Shown here piece by piece: positions 23,701 through 35,734 of a stretch of 64,000 nt of DNA. The notes beneath the pieces were generated by a model, which was given only the letters and a program-made list of their open reading frames with translations, was not told the origin of the DNA and did not search any database. The stretch lies in contig QANT01003140.1 of the NCBI GenBank assembly GCA_003254885.1, positions 62,001-126,000 of the forward strand, given 5' to 3'. The position numbers were made by a program, and so were the translations under genes. How positions within the stretch are numbered: the first letter of the stretch is position 1; every line of letters starts with the position of its first letter. This DNA is from Purshia tridentata. Taxonomy: Eukaryota; Streptophyta; Magnoliopsida; Rosales; Rosaceae.

Positions 23701-23985
23701 CAGATCACTAGACGTCTGGTAATCGCTGAACAAAGAGATCCAGAAAAATTAACAAGGGAAGAAAGAAAGAAGGAGAGAGTTCGGGTATGCTTTCCTTTTC
23801 CTACTTTTCATGTTCTATATATATTAATTCAAAACGTATCTAATCTTTAACTACACAGCAGCATTGCACTAACAGTCCATAACTGTATTATTTGCAGCGT
23901 TATTCTGAATCTGACAAGGCAAACACACAATTTAGAGATAAACAGAGGCTTTTGTCACAGGTAATTCTCGTGTAAATTGTTTTTC

Positions 23986-24031
<46 letters not shown>

Positions 24032-24081
24032 NATAATGTTTCTTTGTGCAGGAACGAAAGTCTTGCTGCTATTATGATTAG
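20784..24081 (+). CDS. IFRD-family protein (interferon-related developmental regulator)
   Basis: Fourteen exons: 20784-20826, 21015-21117, 21234-21314, 21588-21670, 21763-21869, 21953-22063, 22355-22464, 22819-23056, 23167-23244, 23356-23406, 23483-23569, 23704-23784, 23898-23960, 24052-24081; 421 aa. Helical ARM/HEAT-like repeats (GSTREMQLSIRVIGFLAVIV, LLENEDKLIRGAASEALALI) are followed by the IFRD C-terminal block LTLPFWYQMIQLKFLKSFLA and a charged tail. In animals and yeast the family acts as a transcriptional co-regulator or ribosome-associated factor; the plant role is unclear. The first exon is short and basic (MTRRDAKSRNRNK). The last intron contains an unresolved run of about 45 T with one n at 24032, so its length is uncertain, but exon 14 is clear. 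A decayed copy of exons 4-5 lies at about 31.8-32.1 kb. Confidence 0.88.
23988..24032. repeat. long poly-T run with unresolved base
   Basis: About 45 T residues ending in a single n at 24032, inside the last IFRD intron. The true length is not determined by this assembly. Confidence 0.9.
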
Positions 24082-25356
24082 ATTTGTATTGAAAATTTTA
24101 TTTTATTTTTCAAAAATTTTGTAATTGTTAGACAAAAAATTGAAATAATGGGGAGCTTTTCCCACTCCATATAAAATAAGATGGGGTTTTTTTTCTTTGT
24201 AATTTGTTAAGGTTAAACATGAAATTTGTTATGGGTATATTATTTTCTTTTGGTGATATGGATGTGGGGGTGAGTAGACCGGAGCCCTAATCGGTGATTC
24301 AATTTGATAATTCAATTAGAATCCAAATCTGATAACTCATTAAATTAACTGAATAAATATGAATTTTAGTAAATTCAATTTAGGGTTTACTATATTATAT
24401 AAATTCTTTTTCTATTATTATTGTAATTTTTTTTATATATATGTAAATTAATGTAACTTTTTATACATTAATTTATTTAATATAAATAAAATATTAGGTT
24501 CACATGATATGGCTAAAAAATTTTCTCAAATTACATCCAATTGAATACCAAGTCAACAAGCTCTAAAATAAATAATAATTAGATGCTCTGAAAGAAATTT
24601 CAGTCAAATTATCCAAATTATAAACCTAGTATTGTCATTATGTTATCGATTCCAAACCTTCTGAACATGTATATTTAAACCAAAACCATCCCTAAAAACA
24701 GTAGTAATTCTTGAATTCCACATGAGACAAAGTATCAAACTTTTGAATAAATCCTATGGATTGTGGAAAGCCCTCCCTGATATTTTTCTTTTTTGAAATT
24801 CTTGTAATTAATTCTTTCTCTTACAAAACTAGAAAAATAAAAAATATAAATATAAACCCTTATAAAATTTAGAAACTCTCACATTCCTCCCTTCCCCACC
24901 ACTAGTACAATGTGATCCATTTTGCCTTGAACACATTCAATAAAGCATTTAGATAACTAATCTGGTCTCAATTTCATCACACAGAATTGGAGAAATACGG
25001 AGACACTTATTGGGTCTTTTCCGTTTCTTCCCCTATTGGCATAGATTATGAATTGCACAAATTAACCCATTTTATTGCTATCCTGGCAAAAAAAAAAAGA
25101 AAAAAAACCTCATTTTACTGCTATGTATTCATTACCTCGAGGTATATTAGACCTGCAAACTGACCTATTATACCCATACATAAGAAACAATTCTTACAAA
25201 TGTGCGTACAACACTGTTCTCACAATAAATGACTTGTCATGAGTTGGTCGATCATGTGACCAATTATGGTGAGAAAAACGTTAGTAGAATACATCTGAAA
25301 GTGCATGAAACCTGATATTAATAATTTAGAGAAAAACAGTAGTGTCAAATCTAAGC
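24082..25356. other. intergenic DNA, IFRD and EPF-like genes tail to tail
   Basis: AT-rich with an A-rich stretch at about 25085-25107. No gene recognised. Confidence 0.45.
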
Positions 25357-25806
25357 CTAAGGGGAAAATATATGATCAGCACAGGCACATTTCCACACCT
25401 GTGGATAGTACTCATTCTCTTCCAATCCCATTGCTCGGACTGATACTTGAACTGGCATGCAAGGCTCGCACTGATTACACTTTGAATAACAAGTAGCCGG
25501 CAATGACCCTCTCATTCTCTTTTTAACAATCCTTTTAGACGGCGGCTCATTCGGTTTTGGCATCCCTATGGCCTACACAAAAATTGAAACATGAATTAGT
25601 ATTTCATATTGCACCAGAAAACCAAAAAGGGTAAAATGCAAAGTTAAAGTTAATGTGATTAGAGAAAAGTGTGGGATGAACAGTGAACTCACTGGTGAAG
25701 GTGATGGAGAGATGGCTAAGTTGTGCGAGTGAGCCCAGCAAGAAAAAATGAGTGTGATGAGCAAGAGGGCAAAAGTTAGTGTTCTAGGATTTGCTTCTTC
25801 TTGCAT
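25357..25806 (-). CDS. EPFL: EPF-like secreted cysteine-rich peptide precursor
   Basis: Two exons on the minus strand, 25806-25693 and 25572-25357, give 109 aa. Residues 10-25 (TLTFALLLITLIFSCWA) form a hydrophobic signal peptide. After a basic linker (KRIVKKRMRG), the mature region holds six cysteines at 66, 70, 73, 76, 100 and 102, spaced C-x3-C-x2-C-x2-C ... C-x-C, with GSLPATCYSKC and YYPQVWKC as landmarks. This is the EPIDERMAL PATTERNING FACTOR-like family: apoplastic peptides read by ERECTA-family receptor kinases and TMM, controlling stomatal spacing, stem growth or leaf margins. Which EPFL subgroup it belongs to cannot be decided by eye. A TATA-like word lies at 25900-25908. The longer opposite-strand frame at 25748-26044 has no family features. 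Confidence 0.88.
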
Positions 25807-26656
25807 TTTTTTGATTTTGTTGTTTTGTTTTGAAGAGGATTGTGAACCCCCAAATGAGTTAGCTTTGACGCTCCAAAGGACAGGGCAAAACTCTCTAGTG
25901 TATATAAATGCAACTGTTTTGGTTTTGTATGAAAGCTTTTCTCTTTCTTATTCTTTTTCCAAAACTGAAAATGTTGAATTGGTCTGGTACAAAGAGCTGG
26001 CATGTGATGTTGCAGGGTGGTTGAAAGTTGAAGCATTGGTGTAAGATTCAGAAGTAGTCAAGAAGCTCCTCACGTACGTGTTAGTTGATAGAAAATATGA
26101 TCATCCTTGAGAGTTGAGTTGTGAGTTGTGAGTTGCAGGGTGCTCACGTGTACATGATAATATCATCCTTTTATCTCTAGAATCCTTCAACCCAATACTA
26201 GATTCCTTTTATCTCTAAACCAAATACATATACACCATACTAATTTTTATAAAATAAAATATCAAATTTTATTATGATTCATACATTACCATACCAGCAT
26301 TCTCTTTTTTTATAAAATACCAATCAAACAAATTTATCATACTAAAATGGAGTCATTTATGTTTAACACTAATCAAAATTGTTTACTATTAAGCCTGCCA
26401 ATTTATCATACTATTAATCCTGCCAATCAAGATCATATCATTTTCTACAAAAAAAACCCAAAACCCAAAATTTTGGGGAGCTTGAAGGGGGAAAACAAGT
26501 TTTCCAAGCTGGTGGGATAAAATTACAACAGAAATTATCCTACCCAACAAAATTAATTGAATGAATTACAAAGTCTTCAATATTACAGATGACTAGTCTG
26601 CAGAGCGGTGTTGATTACTTTCACGGGCATTAACACCTACTGGATCAAGATGATAT
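25807..26656. other. EPF-like 5' flank and RlmN-type 3' flank
   Basis: Contains the TATA-like sequence of the EPF-like gene and about 0.4 kb of AT-rich sequence. No other gene recognised. Confidence 0.45.
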
Positions 26657-28831
26657 CTATCTGACCTGAAGATCTTCTATATCAGTTAAAAGAATTGTGT
26701 TCTCAATTGACCTCTTATCGGGTGTGTTCACCACTAACTGACCACATGCTCCACTTATATCCTGACCCATTTCCTTGCGAACTGTTGTTCGAATGCCATA
26801 AGTACCTCTTAGAATCTTCTGGAAACCAGATACTTTCTGTTCACTACTGGTTCTGAATATACTCAGACTACCAATTGGATTGAAAGGTATTAAATTAACA
26901 ACCTGTATGACAGGAAATGACAAATGCAAAAGTTATTTTGATATGACACAGAGAGACACATAAAAGGGAAAAGTTCCCATATGCTGAAGAAAAGATAAGA
27001 ACTCACCACTTGAAATGTCTCGAGCAATTTGCCAAGCTGGTGTGCATGTTGCTCTTCATCATTCACCCCATCAAGCATTATGTACTCAATAAAGATTTTG
27101 TTTTGACTGAAGATTAAAGGACAATAACGAGATTCACTTGGAATCTAAAAATAATAAGTTAAAACAATTCATGAAAAACTTGAGGTCAGACAAAATTTTA
27201 CGTTTTCTTTTGATATTCTTTAAGTGCATCCATAAGCTTTACCAAAGGAAACGCCCGAGCTGCAGGCATTATCTGACAACGAATTTCTTGAACAGGTGCA
27301 TGCAGTGAAACTGCTAAGTTCAGACCTGGTAGATCACTATGAAGCTTGTTGATAGCATGAATAATGCCAACCTACAGAAAATTAGATGCAACTGATACAC
27401 CAGTAAGCCAAATGTTTCTAGCACTTGTGACTCATGAACCACTTCATTAAGACTAATGCAACTATATTCAGCCCCCATTAAATCTGATTTATGAAAGAAA
27501 AATTGGCAGCAAAGGGATCACACTGTAAGTGCACTGTATGGAGGTCTCAAATGCGTGCTTTCATATAAAATACTTACTATGTGATCTTTAGTTGAAGCGA
27601 AATACTTTAAGACATTGTGTCCCACCCTAGGAAGCAGGTATATATATACTGGTCTGCAAGGAACCTGCCTTGCTTATAGAATCGTATAGAATAGCATGTG
27701 AGAAAGATACTGTTTTTTTGGCCAGGGTGAGAAAGATACTTAAATACACCATATTTTAATGCCTAAAGCAATAGAATGTTCTAAGTTCTGTTAATGACTT
27801 CCAAGAAATTGAATTAATTGAGGAAAATATGTTTTTCATGTGCATAACTGGAAAATATGATATTATTAGCGTAAAATTCTTATAAATCCTTTGACAACTT
27901 ATTTACAATTATCGTAAAATTCTTAGACATAATGTCAGTTTGCAATGCCTACCGTTGACACAGTGATTCTCTTTGGCGACAACTGAAATGGGGATCCAGT
28001 CATGACATGAATCGCTTCCACTAAGGCACCATAGTTATTCAAAGGTTCCCCCATTCCCTGAACACAACACAAAGTATACTTTTTTTTCCTCCACATCTAA
28101 ATCATTTCAATACTAACCACTAAGCCAGTAAAGAAAAAGCAATTACCATGAAAACAACATTGCGTATAGGTGAAAAGCGAGAAGCATGAACCAGTTGCTC
28201 CACAATCTCCCCGGACAACAGATTGCTCTTAAACCCCATACTCCCAGTGGCACAGAACTTGCAACCCATTTTGCAACCAACCTATTCACATGATTCCACA
28301 TCAACAACAACATTTGAAACCAGCAAATTTACATGAAAACAAAAGTTGAAAACTTTCAATACCTGAGATGATACACACAAGGTGGACCTTGGACCACCAT
28401 GGCGGGACTTCCCGTTATACTTTCCCAAGCGGGTGTCGTACCTCATAATCACAGCCTCCACAAGAGCCCCATTCTAATGAAAACACAAAAAACAAAATGT
28501 GGTCTTTCTCACACAGACATTTTATCAAACCGGTTGTGTGCAAAAGTAAAAGGAGGAGGATACTGGCTACACATACCTGGAGCTTGATGAGGAGTTTGGT
28601 GGTGAGGTGGTCGGCGGAGTCGGTGGCGGAGTGTACGGAGGAGGTTAGGGTTTTGAATTTGGAGCTTAACAGAGGGTATGCGGCCGAGGGCAAAGATGGA
28701 ATTTGGTCCAGTTGGGCATCGGGGTTTTGGATCACCTGCTTCCATATGTAGGGGATGAAGCTGGGCTTGATCCCGGAGTTTTCCAGTTCTGATTTCAGCG
28801 CTCCGGCGTCGAAGATTGATCGAAACGACAT
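26657..28831 (-). CDS. RlmN/Cfr-type radical SAM RNA methyltransferase
   Basis: Bacterial RlmN methylates C2 of A2503 in 23S rRNA and A37 of some tRNAs. Seven minus-strand exons: 28831-28577, 28473-28363, 28281-28147, 28057-27953, 27371-27202, 27106-27007, 26902-26657; 373 aa. Exon 2 ends in STLCVSSQ and exon 3 begins [17 protein letters not shown]. Numbered from this ATG, Cys118 and the [4Fe-4S] ligands Cys125, Cys129 and Cys132 coincide with E. coli RlmN. GMGEPLNN (SAM contact), AVSLHAP and NLIPFNP follow. Cys345 in GACGQL corresponds to the methyl-carrying Cys355 of E. coli. All catalytic cysteines are present, so it should be active. An in-frame ATG at 28924 would add 31 residues, possibly a targeting sequence; plastid, mitochondrial or cytosolic location is open. 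A decayed relative is at 19.1-20.4 kb. Confidence 0.92.
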
Positions 28832-30347
28832 CGTATTTTGCACGCTTTGCCCGATTTTGAGTATTGGGTTGGGTGTTGCAGTAATGGAGTCGGAGTGTGG
28901 CTTATGGCTTTGTCGAGGAAACATGCATGGGTGAAGGAACAATGAGAAAGAGCAATTTTAAGAAAAACGGACGACGTCGTTTTTGATGTCAAGTGAAAGT
29001 TCTTTTTTCTTTAGGGCATGTTTACTCACATGGAATGGAAGTGAAATGAATAGGAGACATTCTCATTCCGGTTGAAAATGAGAAATCACTCTCCCAATCT
29101 CATTCCTTGGGGTAGACATGGTATTGACTCCCTTTTCATCCAGAGTCATCAATTAATACCTAAAGTACCCTCAATTTTTTAGTAATTTCAAAATACCCAT
29201 TAAGAAACTAGTTTTTTTTTAACAATACTTAAATTTTTTAGCAAAAATAAAAACAAGTTTTTATTTCAATTCATAATCATTAGTAAACACACAAGTGAGA
29301 ATCAATTTCATTTTCATTCTTATTTTAGATGGTTAGTTGTGGTTGTATTTTGGATGAGGGAATTAAGTTTCACATTTTCTCAAATACCGTCTTAAAGTTG
29401 ATCCAAATAGAACTTATTTACTATTTTCAGTGTTAAGGTGATTTTGGTTTTTTTTTTTTTGGCCAAGAAGGTGATTTTGGTTAAAAACTTAAAAAACGTG
29501 GTTTGTATAGTTCAAAATTTCATATATTAAAACAATTTAAAATGACATGACTTTGTGTAAAAACACATTCAAATTTTAATAAATTATGTAATTAAAGACC
29601 AAATTATGATAGTCTTGAACACCATATATAGATAGCAGTAGATAGCAGTAGTTAGTGGATAGTTCAGTTGAAAGGACATAGAGTTATCCACAATGAATTC
29701 AAATTCCATCCATCTCCCCCAAATCAAAAAAAGAACGAAATAAAAAAAACACCATGGATAGCTCAAAATCCAAAACCTGCATAAAGAACTTTAGCTCAGG
29801 TGACATTTAAGGACTAGTTCTTGTATAGGGTAGGATCCAATAAATCTCACAATGATATTGTTGATGCGAGAAGGTCCAACATGCTCCATGAAAAACTTTC
29901 TCGCCTTTAAGAGAAGTGAGTAAAGAATGAGATTTTAGGTTCGAGTTTGGATGTAATTAAACGATAGCAAAATGGAAAGCTTAATTTTATGCAAGCTTAA
30001 TTAGGATATTCAAATGACTTAGATCATTGCACTCCTTAATCCTTCCATATATAATTGTACAAATTACAACAATCACACAAGACAATCCTGATGAGAATCT
30101 ACACTTTACCACTGTTTACATTCAAAGACTGAATTTCACCAACATTAACAACCAAAAGTACAATCTTGCTGGCTAACAGTAAACTTTTACAAGAAATGAA
30201 TTGCTAGTGGCAGCCCATCATTATGATGGAGCTCCACCTTTCAACAAATTGTTCCTGCCAAAATTATTACAAAAACAAATAAAAAAATCAATAAAACTTG
30301 TGGGTTGTATCCTTCGCATTCTGTTGGCCACTTGGTGAGGATAGAAA
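28832..30347. other. intergenic DNA with possible MITE relic
   Basis: 28832-29000 is the 5' flank of the RlmN-type gene. About 29012-29340 has GGGCATGTTTACTCACATGG at its left and AGTAAACACACAAGTGAGAA at its right, with GGAATG/CATTCC words. This resembles eroded PIF/Harbinger-type miniature elements, but no 3-bp target duplication can be verified. A direct repeat of GATAGCAGTA occurs at about 29631-29650. No gene seen. Confidence 0.4.
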
Positions 30348-30638
30348 TTAGAAACCCATCTTTGAGGCACTGGGCAGTGAAGGAGCTGCAGAAGCTCCTT
30401 TGTAGCTCCGCGAATGAAGTATTTCATTGGCGGAGCGCTGCTGCTCAAAGAAGTCAGCAGCAGCCGGAGGTTGGAACTCGGATCTTGTTCGACGATGAGA
30501 CGAGCCCTCCAAGGACTCACGGCCACTCATCAGAAGATGGTAGCTACGGTTGGAGTTGTTCTCAGAATGACATCTGTACTTGTGCTGTGGCCTTTGCTTC
30601 TTGAAGGCATGGAGAAGATATGGAATCAAGCCTTCCAT
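30348..30638 (-). CDS. small plant-specific protein of unknown function
   Basis: Single-exon frame of 96 aa beginning MEGLIPYLLHAFKKQRPQH, followed by NRSYHLLMSGRESLEGSSHR and RRTRSEFQPP. I recognise the MEGLIP start and the SYHLL and SSHRRTRSEFQPP blocks as conserved in a family of short plant proteins without assigned function. It is basic and Ser-rich, with no signal peptide or clear membrane segment beyond the short hydrophobic start. Overlapping frames on both strands (30221-30689) lack such landmarks. The C-terminus (SASKMGF) is shorter than I expect for the family, so a missed 3' exon or a truncation is possible. Confidence 0.65.
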   Translation of the reverse strand: MEGLIPYLLHAFKKQRPQHKYRCHSENNSNRSYHLLMSGRESLEGSSHRRTRSEFQPPAAADFFEQQRSANEILHSRSYKGASAAPSLPSASKMGF

Positions 30639-31799
30639 TTTTTGCCTTTGCAGCTTTGCTATCTTTCTCGTCTGGTTGATAATTATTGATCAGCTTCTAG
30701 TCCTCCTCTGGTTAAATGTTCGTGACACAAAGTCATAAAGCTAGATGGCAAAGACTTATATACTACAATCGGTGCAGCACAGGCACTGCTAGTGGGATTT
30801 GACCCATATGGGGTGATCGAGGCAGGTGATATGTGTTCAAGGACGTTCATACCCTTTTTTTTGGCCAAGTAGGACGTTCATACCCTTTGATTATTTTAAA
30901 GTAGAAGGTATTTGATGGGGAGTGGAAGGTAACTTGGTTTTGGTTTTTGGGATGGAGGTTCTGCATGTTTGACTTTACTATATGATGGCGTGTCGTGTTG
31001 TACATTTGGTGAGATTGCGATGGCTTTGGGTGGTGTAGAGTTTGACTGACGGATGCATGTTTTGGTATTGCTATTCAAATGAAGTAATGTTAGGCGGCTT
31101 TACGCGTAAAATCACGATATATAGATCAGAACAAAACAGTGGCGATGGCGAAAATATTATTTCTTTGACCGGCAAGTAGCAAAAAGGGAAGTGTATTTCT
31201 TTCAATATTTATGGCACTATCATCTCGTGCTTGAATTGAGTTTCAAATACAGGGAACATGGTTTTGTAATTTGTGTTTTCTTTGAATTTTTAAACATAAA
31301 TTTGTCAATCATCTTTTGCCATTTAATAGCAATTAATGGCTTACAGTGTATTGGCACCAAGTGCCATTAGTACTAAAGCATCAATCAACTATTATTCTAA
31401 TTCTTTACCTCTCAATTAATGTTATAGTATTTCATTTTTTTAATCACTAGACCAATTATAAATCTTATTTATCTCGTAGTTGGTGTCTCTAATATTGTTG
31501 TTTGAGCCGGACTGAGAGGAAAGCAACCTGACCATTGCTCGAGTGGCCTAGCTACTACATCCTCAAGCGACATGCTAAGTTTTTGGTACTGCAAGCTTCC
31601 ATTTCAGCACATTTTTTGAGTCATGTTTAAGAATGGGTCATCATCGTAGTTTAAATTTGAGTCGAGCCATGTGAATTATTCTTTGTTGTTTCGCTTACTA
31701 TTTGGTGATGTCTTCTTTACGACTTAAATTCAAGGTTTGTAATTTGTAATTTTGGGCCAGGAATTTGGTGGGATTGGTGCTTAGAGGGTACAAATGATA
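30639..31799. other. intergenic DNA
   Basis: Holds a short direct repeat of GGACGTTCATACCCTTT-like sequence at about 30840-30888, flanking a T run. No gene recognised. Confidence 0.4.
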
Positions 31800-32096
31800 T
31801 TGTCTTCTTACACTTTTGCTGCTTTTCTTTACTTGAATTCCAGAACAGTTGTACCAGACGAATGCACCTAGCTAGCAGCATTCACACATTTATTTGTTGG
31901 TTCTCACATTTGATCGAGCTCATATGGGTCCCCTCCCTTTACATCAAAATTTCAGGCTTTCTGGAAATAATCATTGGATGATAGGAATGCGCATGAAGAA
32001 AGCAAAAAGTGTGTACTTTCCAAAACTCTCAGATGGGGATCCAACACCTTAAAGCTATGATACTACATAAATATCAAGCACTTAATATAAATGACT
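31800..32096 (+). pseudogene. decayed fragment of IFRD-family gene
   Basis: Aligns in the same orientation with 21590-21915 of the intact IFRD gene, across exon 4, intron 4, exon 5 and the start of intron 5. Matching landmarks are CATTTATTTGTTGGTT (against CATTTATTTCTTGGTT), TATGGGTC-CCC, TTTCAGGCTTTCTGG (acceptor plus exon 5), TGTACTTTCCAAA, CCTAAC/CCAAC-ACATTAAAG-like words, and ATCAAGCACTTAAT in the intron. Indels and stops break the frame. Introns are kept, so it is a remnant of segmental duplication. Confidence 0.75.
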
Positions 32097-32329
32097 TTTC
32101 AAATGGATCCACATAAATCTCTACTATATAATGCAAACACACAAACCCTTCTACTACCATTGATGATTACTATGCTCCATAGCTATTATGTAACTGCTGC
32201 AACAACATAAATTATACCCCTCTTTCCTCCACTTACAATCAATCACATATGTAATGTAAGCTAGCTCTCTACATATATCACTAGCTGGCAAGTGAATAGC
32301 TAAGTTATTGCTACTATATAGTTATAAAC

Positions 32330-35300
32330 TTACAAAGCCTCACTTACTTCCACTTTCTCAGCCTGCCTAACATTGAGATAGTGCTTCACTTGATTCTCAT
32401 TAGAAGAACCAACCACAATTGTGTGCAGCCCAGTGACCAACTTCCTCTTTCCTTCACTATCCACAAGGCTCAGTGCCTTGCAAACATCCACCCTAATTGT
32501 TACAAACTTTGTCTTCCTATTTTTCACCTCCACCCTTTCAAAACCCACCAGCTGAATATTTGGTGCCCCATACAACCTTTCTGAGCTTGCTGGTTTCCAA
32601 AAAGCTAACACCACATGAGATCCATGTGTTGGCCCATTGTTCCTCACCCCAACAACTAGATCAAATGATAAGTTCTGGCAGTTTATGCTTGAAACATCAA
32701 TTGCTTGGCCAGTGGAAGTAGGATCTGACTGAGTGGTGGAGTTGGAAAATAGAATGGCATTGTGGGGGATGAGACTTGAGGTTGATTTTGATTGGATGAG
32801 TATAGTAGAAGGTGCAGACTTTATGAACTTGGAAAATGTTGAATAGCTTAGCCCATGACCAAACTCATAGATGGTTTTTCCTGTGTAGAATCTGTATGTT
32901 CTTCCAGGGTAGTTCTTGCTAGTGTTGCCTCTCATGTTCATGTCTGTCATTGGCACTTGGTCTACATACTCCTCTGGGTACCATGTAAAAGGGGACCTTC
33001 CAGCTAACATGGTAAAAAGAAATTAACACTTGTCAGTATACTCACAGCTAAAGTAATTGATAACCCTATAAAAAAATTTACTGTTATGTGAAGCCTAATG
33101 TCTCGTTGAAATTATAGATAATGTTTCTTTATCACATGGTTTCACATGTTATATCAATATGGACCATTAACTAAGTGGATTTTTGTTTTAATTTATGGTG
33201 CCCAATTGCAAGATGACATGCTCACAAGAGAACATTACTGTTGAATCAATTAAGAGAAATTGTATATCAAGAGGGTGAGGGTCAAAACCTGGATTGTAGT
33301 CCCCAAATATGACTTGAGCTATGGCATCCCCTCCATCTTGACCTGGATACCCCACCCACAGTATTCCCCCTATTTTGCTAAGATTCTTGGCAAAAGAAAC
33401 ATCAATTGGACCAGCTGACATAATAACCAGAATGACTGTTCCATTTGTTGCATCAACCGCTTGGCTCACAAGCTTTTCCTGAAATCCTGGCAAAGTCAAG
33501 TTCTCTCTGTCCAGTCCCTCTGCTTCAATAGACTGATCAATCCCCACTACCACCACTACTGCATCAGCTGTGGCGGCAGCCTGAGCCGCCGCCTCAATGA
33601 GGCTCTCATCTACACACTTCACATCCTTACATCCCGGCTCATATTTCACGGCCGGGACATACTTCTGTAGCCCTTGCAAAGGGCTAGTATATCCACATGG
33701 TACGCCATGATAATTGCTTATCATAGAAACAGTAGCCTTTGCATTAGGTCCAATAATGGCCAAATTCTTGATTGTACTTTGGGACAAAGGAAGAGCTCCA
33801 TTGTTGTGTAGCAAAACTATTCCCTGCTTAGCCGCATCAAGTGCCAACATTTTGTGCTCATCAGTGCATACATTGGATGGCCCAAGGTTTCCAAATTGGA
33901 GCAATTTCGGGTCACCATCAAAGAAACCGAGCCTCATAAGGACTATGTAGTTGTATATCAAGGACTGATCTACCACAGATTCTTCCACTTTTTTCAACTT
34001 AACTGCATTCTCTGTGTACTTTCCTAGATAATCCCCACAGTTCATGTTTAGACCTGCATGATCACATTGCTATCAGTATGTTGCACCATCTGTTACTCTT
34101 GAGGTATTTTATGTTCCTCAGAAATTTTTTTCTGCAACTACAATACCTGCTTTCAAGGCAAGGGCTACTGCATCCTCAGGTGTTGCAGTGTAATGAATGG
34201 AATTATAATAAACTTCCACAGAGTCACAATCTGAAACAATGTATCTGTTCACAAGTGCACACACACAAAAAGAAGAGTCATTCCAAATTTGTCTTTCTTT
34301 TTGTGCATAAGGTTGAAATATAGTCCAAATATTCAGAGTGTAAGCATTATTTATTGGTTAAGAAATTGAATTTTTTAAACTCATCTGCAGAAGCTTAAAA
34401 AACTGTAGTAGTAAGATTAAATTACACCTCTAATGATTAAAGCTCAAGAAACAAATTACCCATCTAGACCCCATTGGCCTCTGACTACTCCTTGTAGCAG
34501 GTCTGGGTCAGCACATGTAGGAATCCCATTCACCCTATTATATGAACACATTACACTGCTGACGTGGCCCTCCTGTACACAGCTTTTGAATGGTGGCTGA
34601 AAAGTGTCCTCCATGTCCTGCACTGTCACCTGCATATTTACCCCAGTAGTGAGATGGCTATTCATGAAAAATTTATTGCACCTCGAAAGAGATGGATTAT
34701 GAATACAATCATCCACAAAAAATGATATTGCATATTCAATGATGCTAGGAATTTCTGAACAAGCATATCTCTTATATACTAATGTTTCTAACTTTCTGCA
34801 AACTTTTCCCATATTATTGGATCAAGATTTCACTGCTAAATGGAAGGTGGATCAATCATGTCACCATTTAGTCACTTTAAGACCAAACAAGGCGATGAAA
34901 ATGATTTATCTCTATTACGTTTATCAACGAAAATCAATATTGGCAATGAAAATATTCGCTGTAAAAAAATGTCTGTATATACCTTTGCATCAAAGTGAAA
35001 TCGATCAACGTCTTTCCAGTTATCAACATCATAAGCAGTGTAATGCTTGCAACAGCTTGAGACCTTAAGCCTACCGCCAGTGACATTGCCTTGATCACCC
35101 ACATCTTGCAGACCCCTGACATATTTCACTGCATAATTTGACACCACCAGAGGGTCCTCCCCAGGAGTTTCTTGGGCTCGACCCCATCTGGGGTCCCTGA
35201 ACACATTGACATTAGGACTCCAATATGTCAGCCCGGCTAGACCCACATTGTACATGGCTCGAGCCTCGGTTGACACAACCTGCCCCATCTTTAGCCACAG

Positions 35301-35666
35301 TGATTGATTAAAACTTGCAGCAGATAAAATCACTGCTGGGAAACTAGTGGCACCAGGCACAGTGGCATTAAAACTTGTGGCTCCTCGACCTACATCTGAG
35401 ACACCGTGAAGTGCCTCGGACCACCACTTGTATGCCGGCACACCTAGCCGAGCTATGCCTGTGGTAGAATCCACTAGTTGCTGGACTTTTTCTTGCAGTG
35501 TTAAGCGTGAGACCAAGTCCTTGGCTCGGACCTCATGAGCCAGAGAAGTGTTGCAAAAGGGGAATTGGCTAGTTGTGGAGGCTTTCAGGTCACATGCAAA
35601 TTGTTGAGTCACAATTGGGACTATTAGGAGTGATAGTGAGAGATGGAAGAGAATTTGGTTCTTCAT
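32330..35666 (-). CDS. BXL: GH3 beta-D-xylosidase (BXL family)
   Basis: Apoplastic glycoside hydrolase of family 3 that releases xylose (often also arabinose) from xylan and arabinan side chains in the wall. Five minus-strand exons: 35666-34983, 34629-34460, 34244-34147, 34053-33289, 33003-32330; 796 aa. The first ~20 residues are a hydrophobic signal peptide ([14 protein letters not shown]). Landmarks in order: [60 protein letters not shown], and YIVSDCDS with the GH3 nucleophile at Asp290. The second GH3 domain follows with [23 protein letters not shown] and GYPGQDGG. A fibronectin-III-like C-terminal domain begins near YEFGHGLSY. No catalytic residue is missing, so it should be active. Bifunctional arabinofuranosidase activity cannot be judged from the sequence. 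Confidence 0.93.
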
Positions 35667-35725
35667 GGCTAGCTTTTGTAAATTTTGGGTGTTGTTTTGT
35701 ATATTTGGTTAAGCACAAGCATTGG

Positions 35726-35734
35726 TATTTATAG
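35726..35734 (-). promoter_or_regulatory. TATA box of beta-xylosidase gene
   Basis: Reads CTATAAATA on the minus strand, 60-68 bp upstream of the start codon, implying a short 5' UTR. Confidence 0.6.

Noticed and set aside
25748-26044. 98-residue plus-strand frame over the EPF-like gene promoter
   Set aside because: It overlaps exon 1 and the TATA region of a well-supported minus-strand gene and has no recognisable domain.
29012-29340. PIF/Harbinger MITE
   Set aside because: Terminal similarity is suggestive, but the ends and a 3-bp duplication could not be fixed.
30221-30689. Four overlapping frames of about 80-100 residues on both strands
   Set aside because: Only the minus-strand MEGLIP frame (30348-30638) shows conserved blocks; the rest are shadows.
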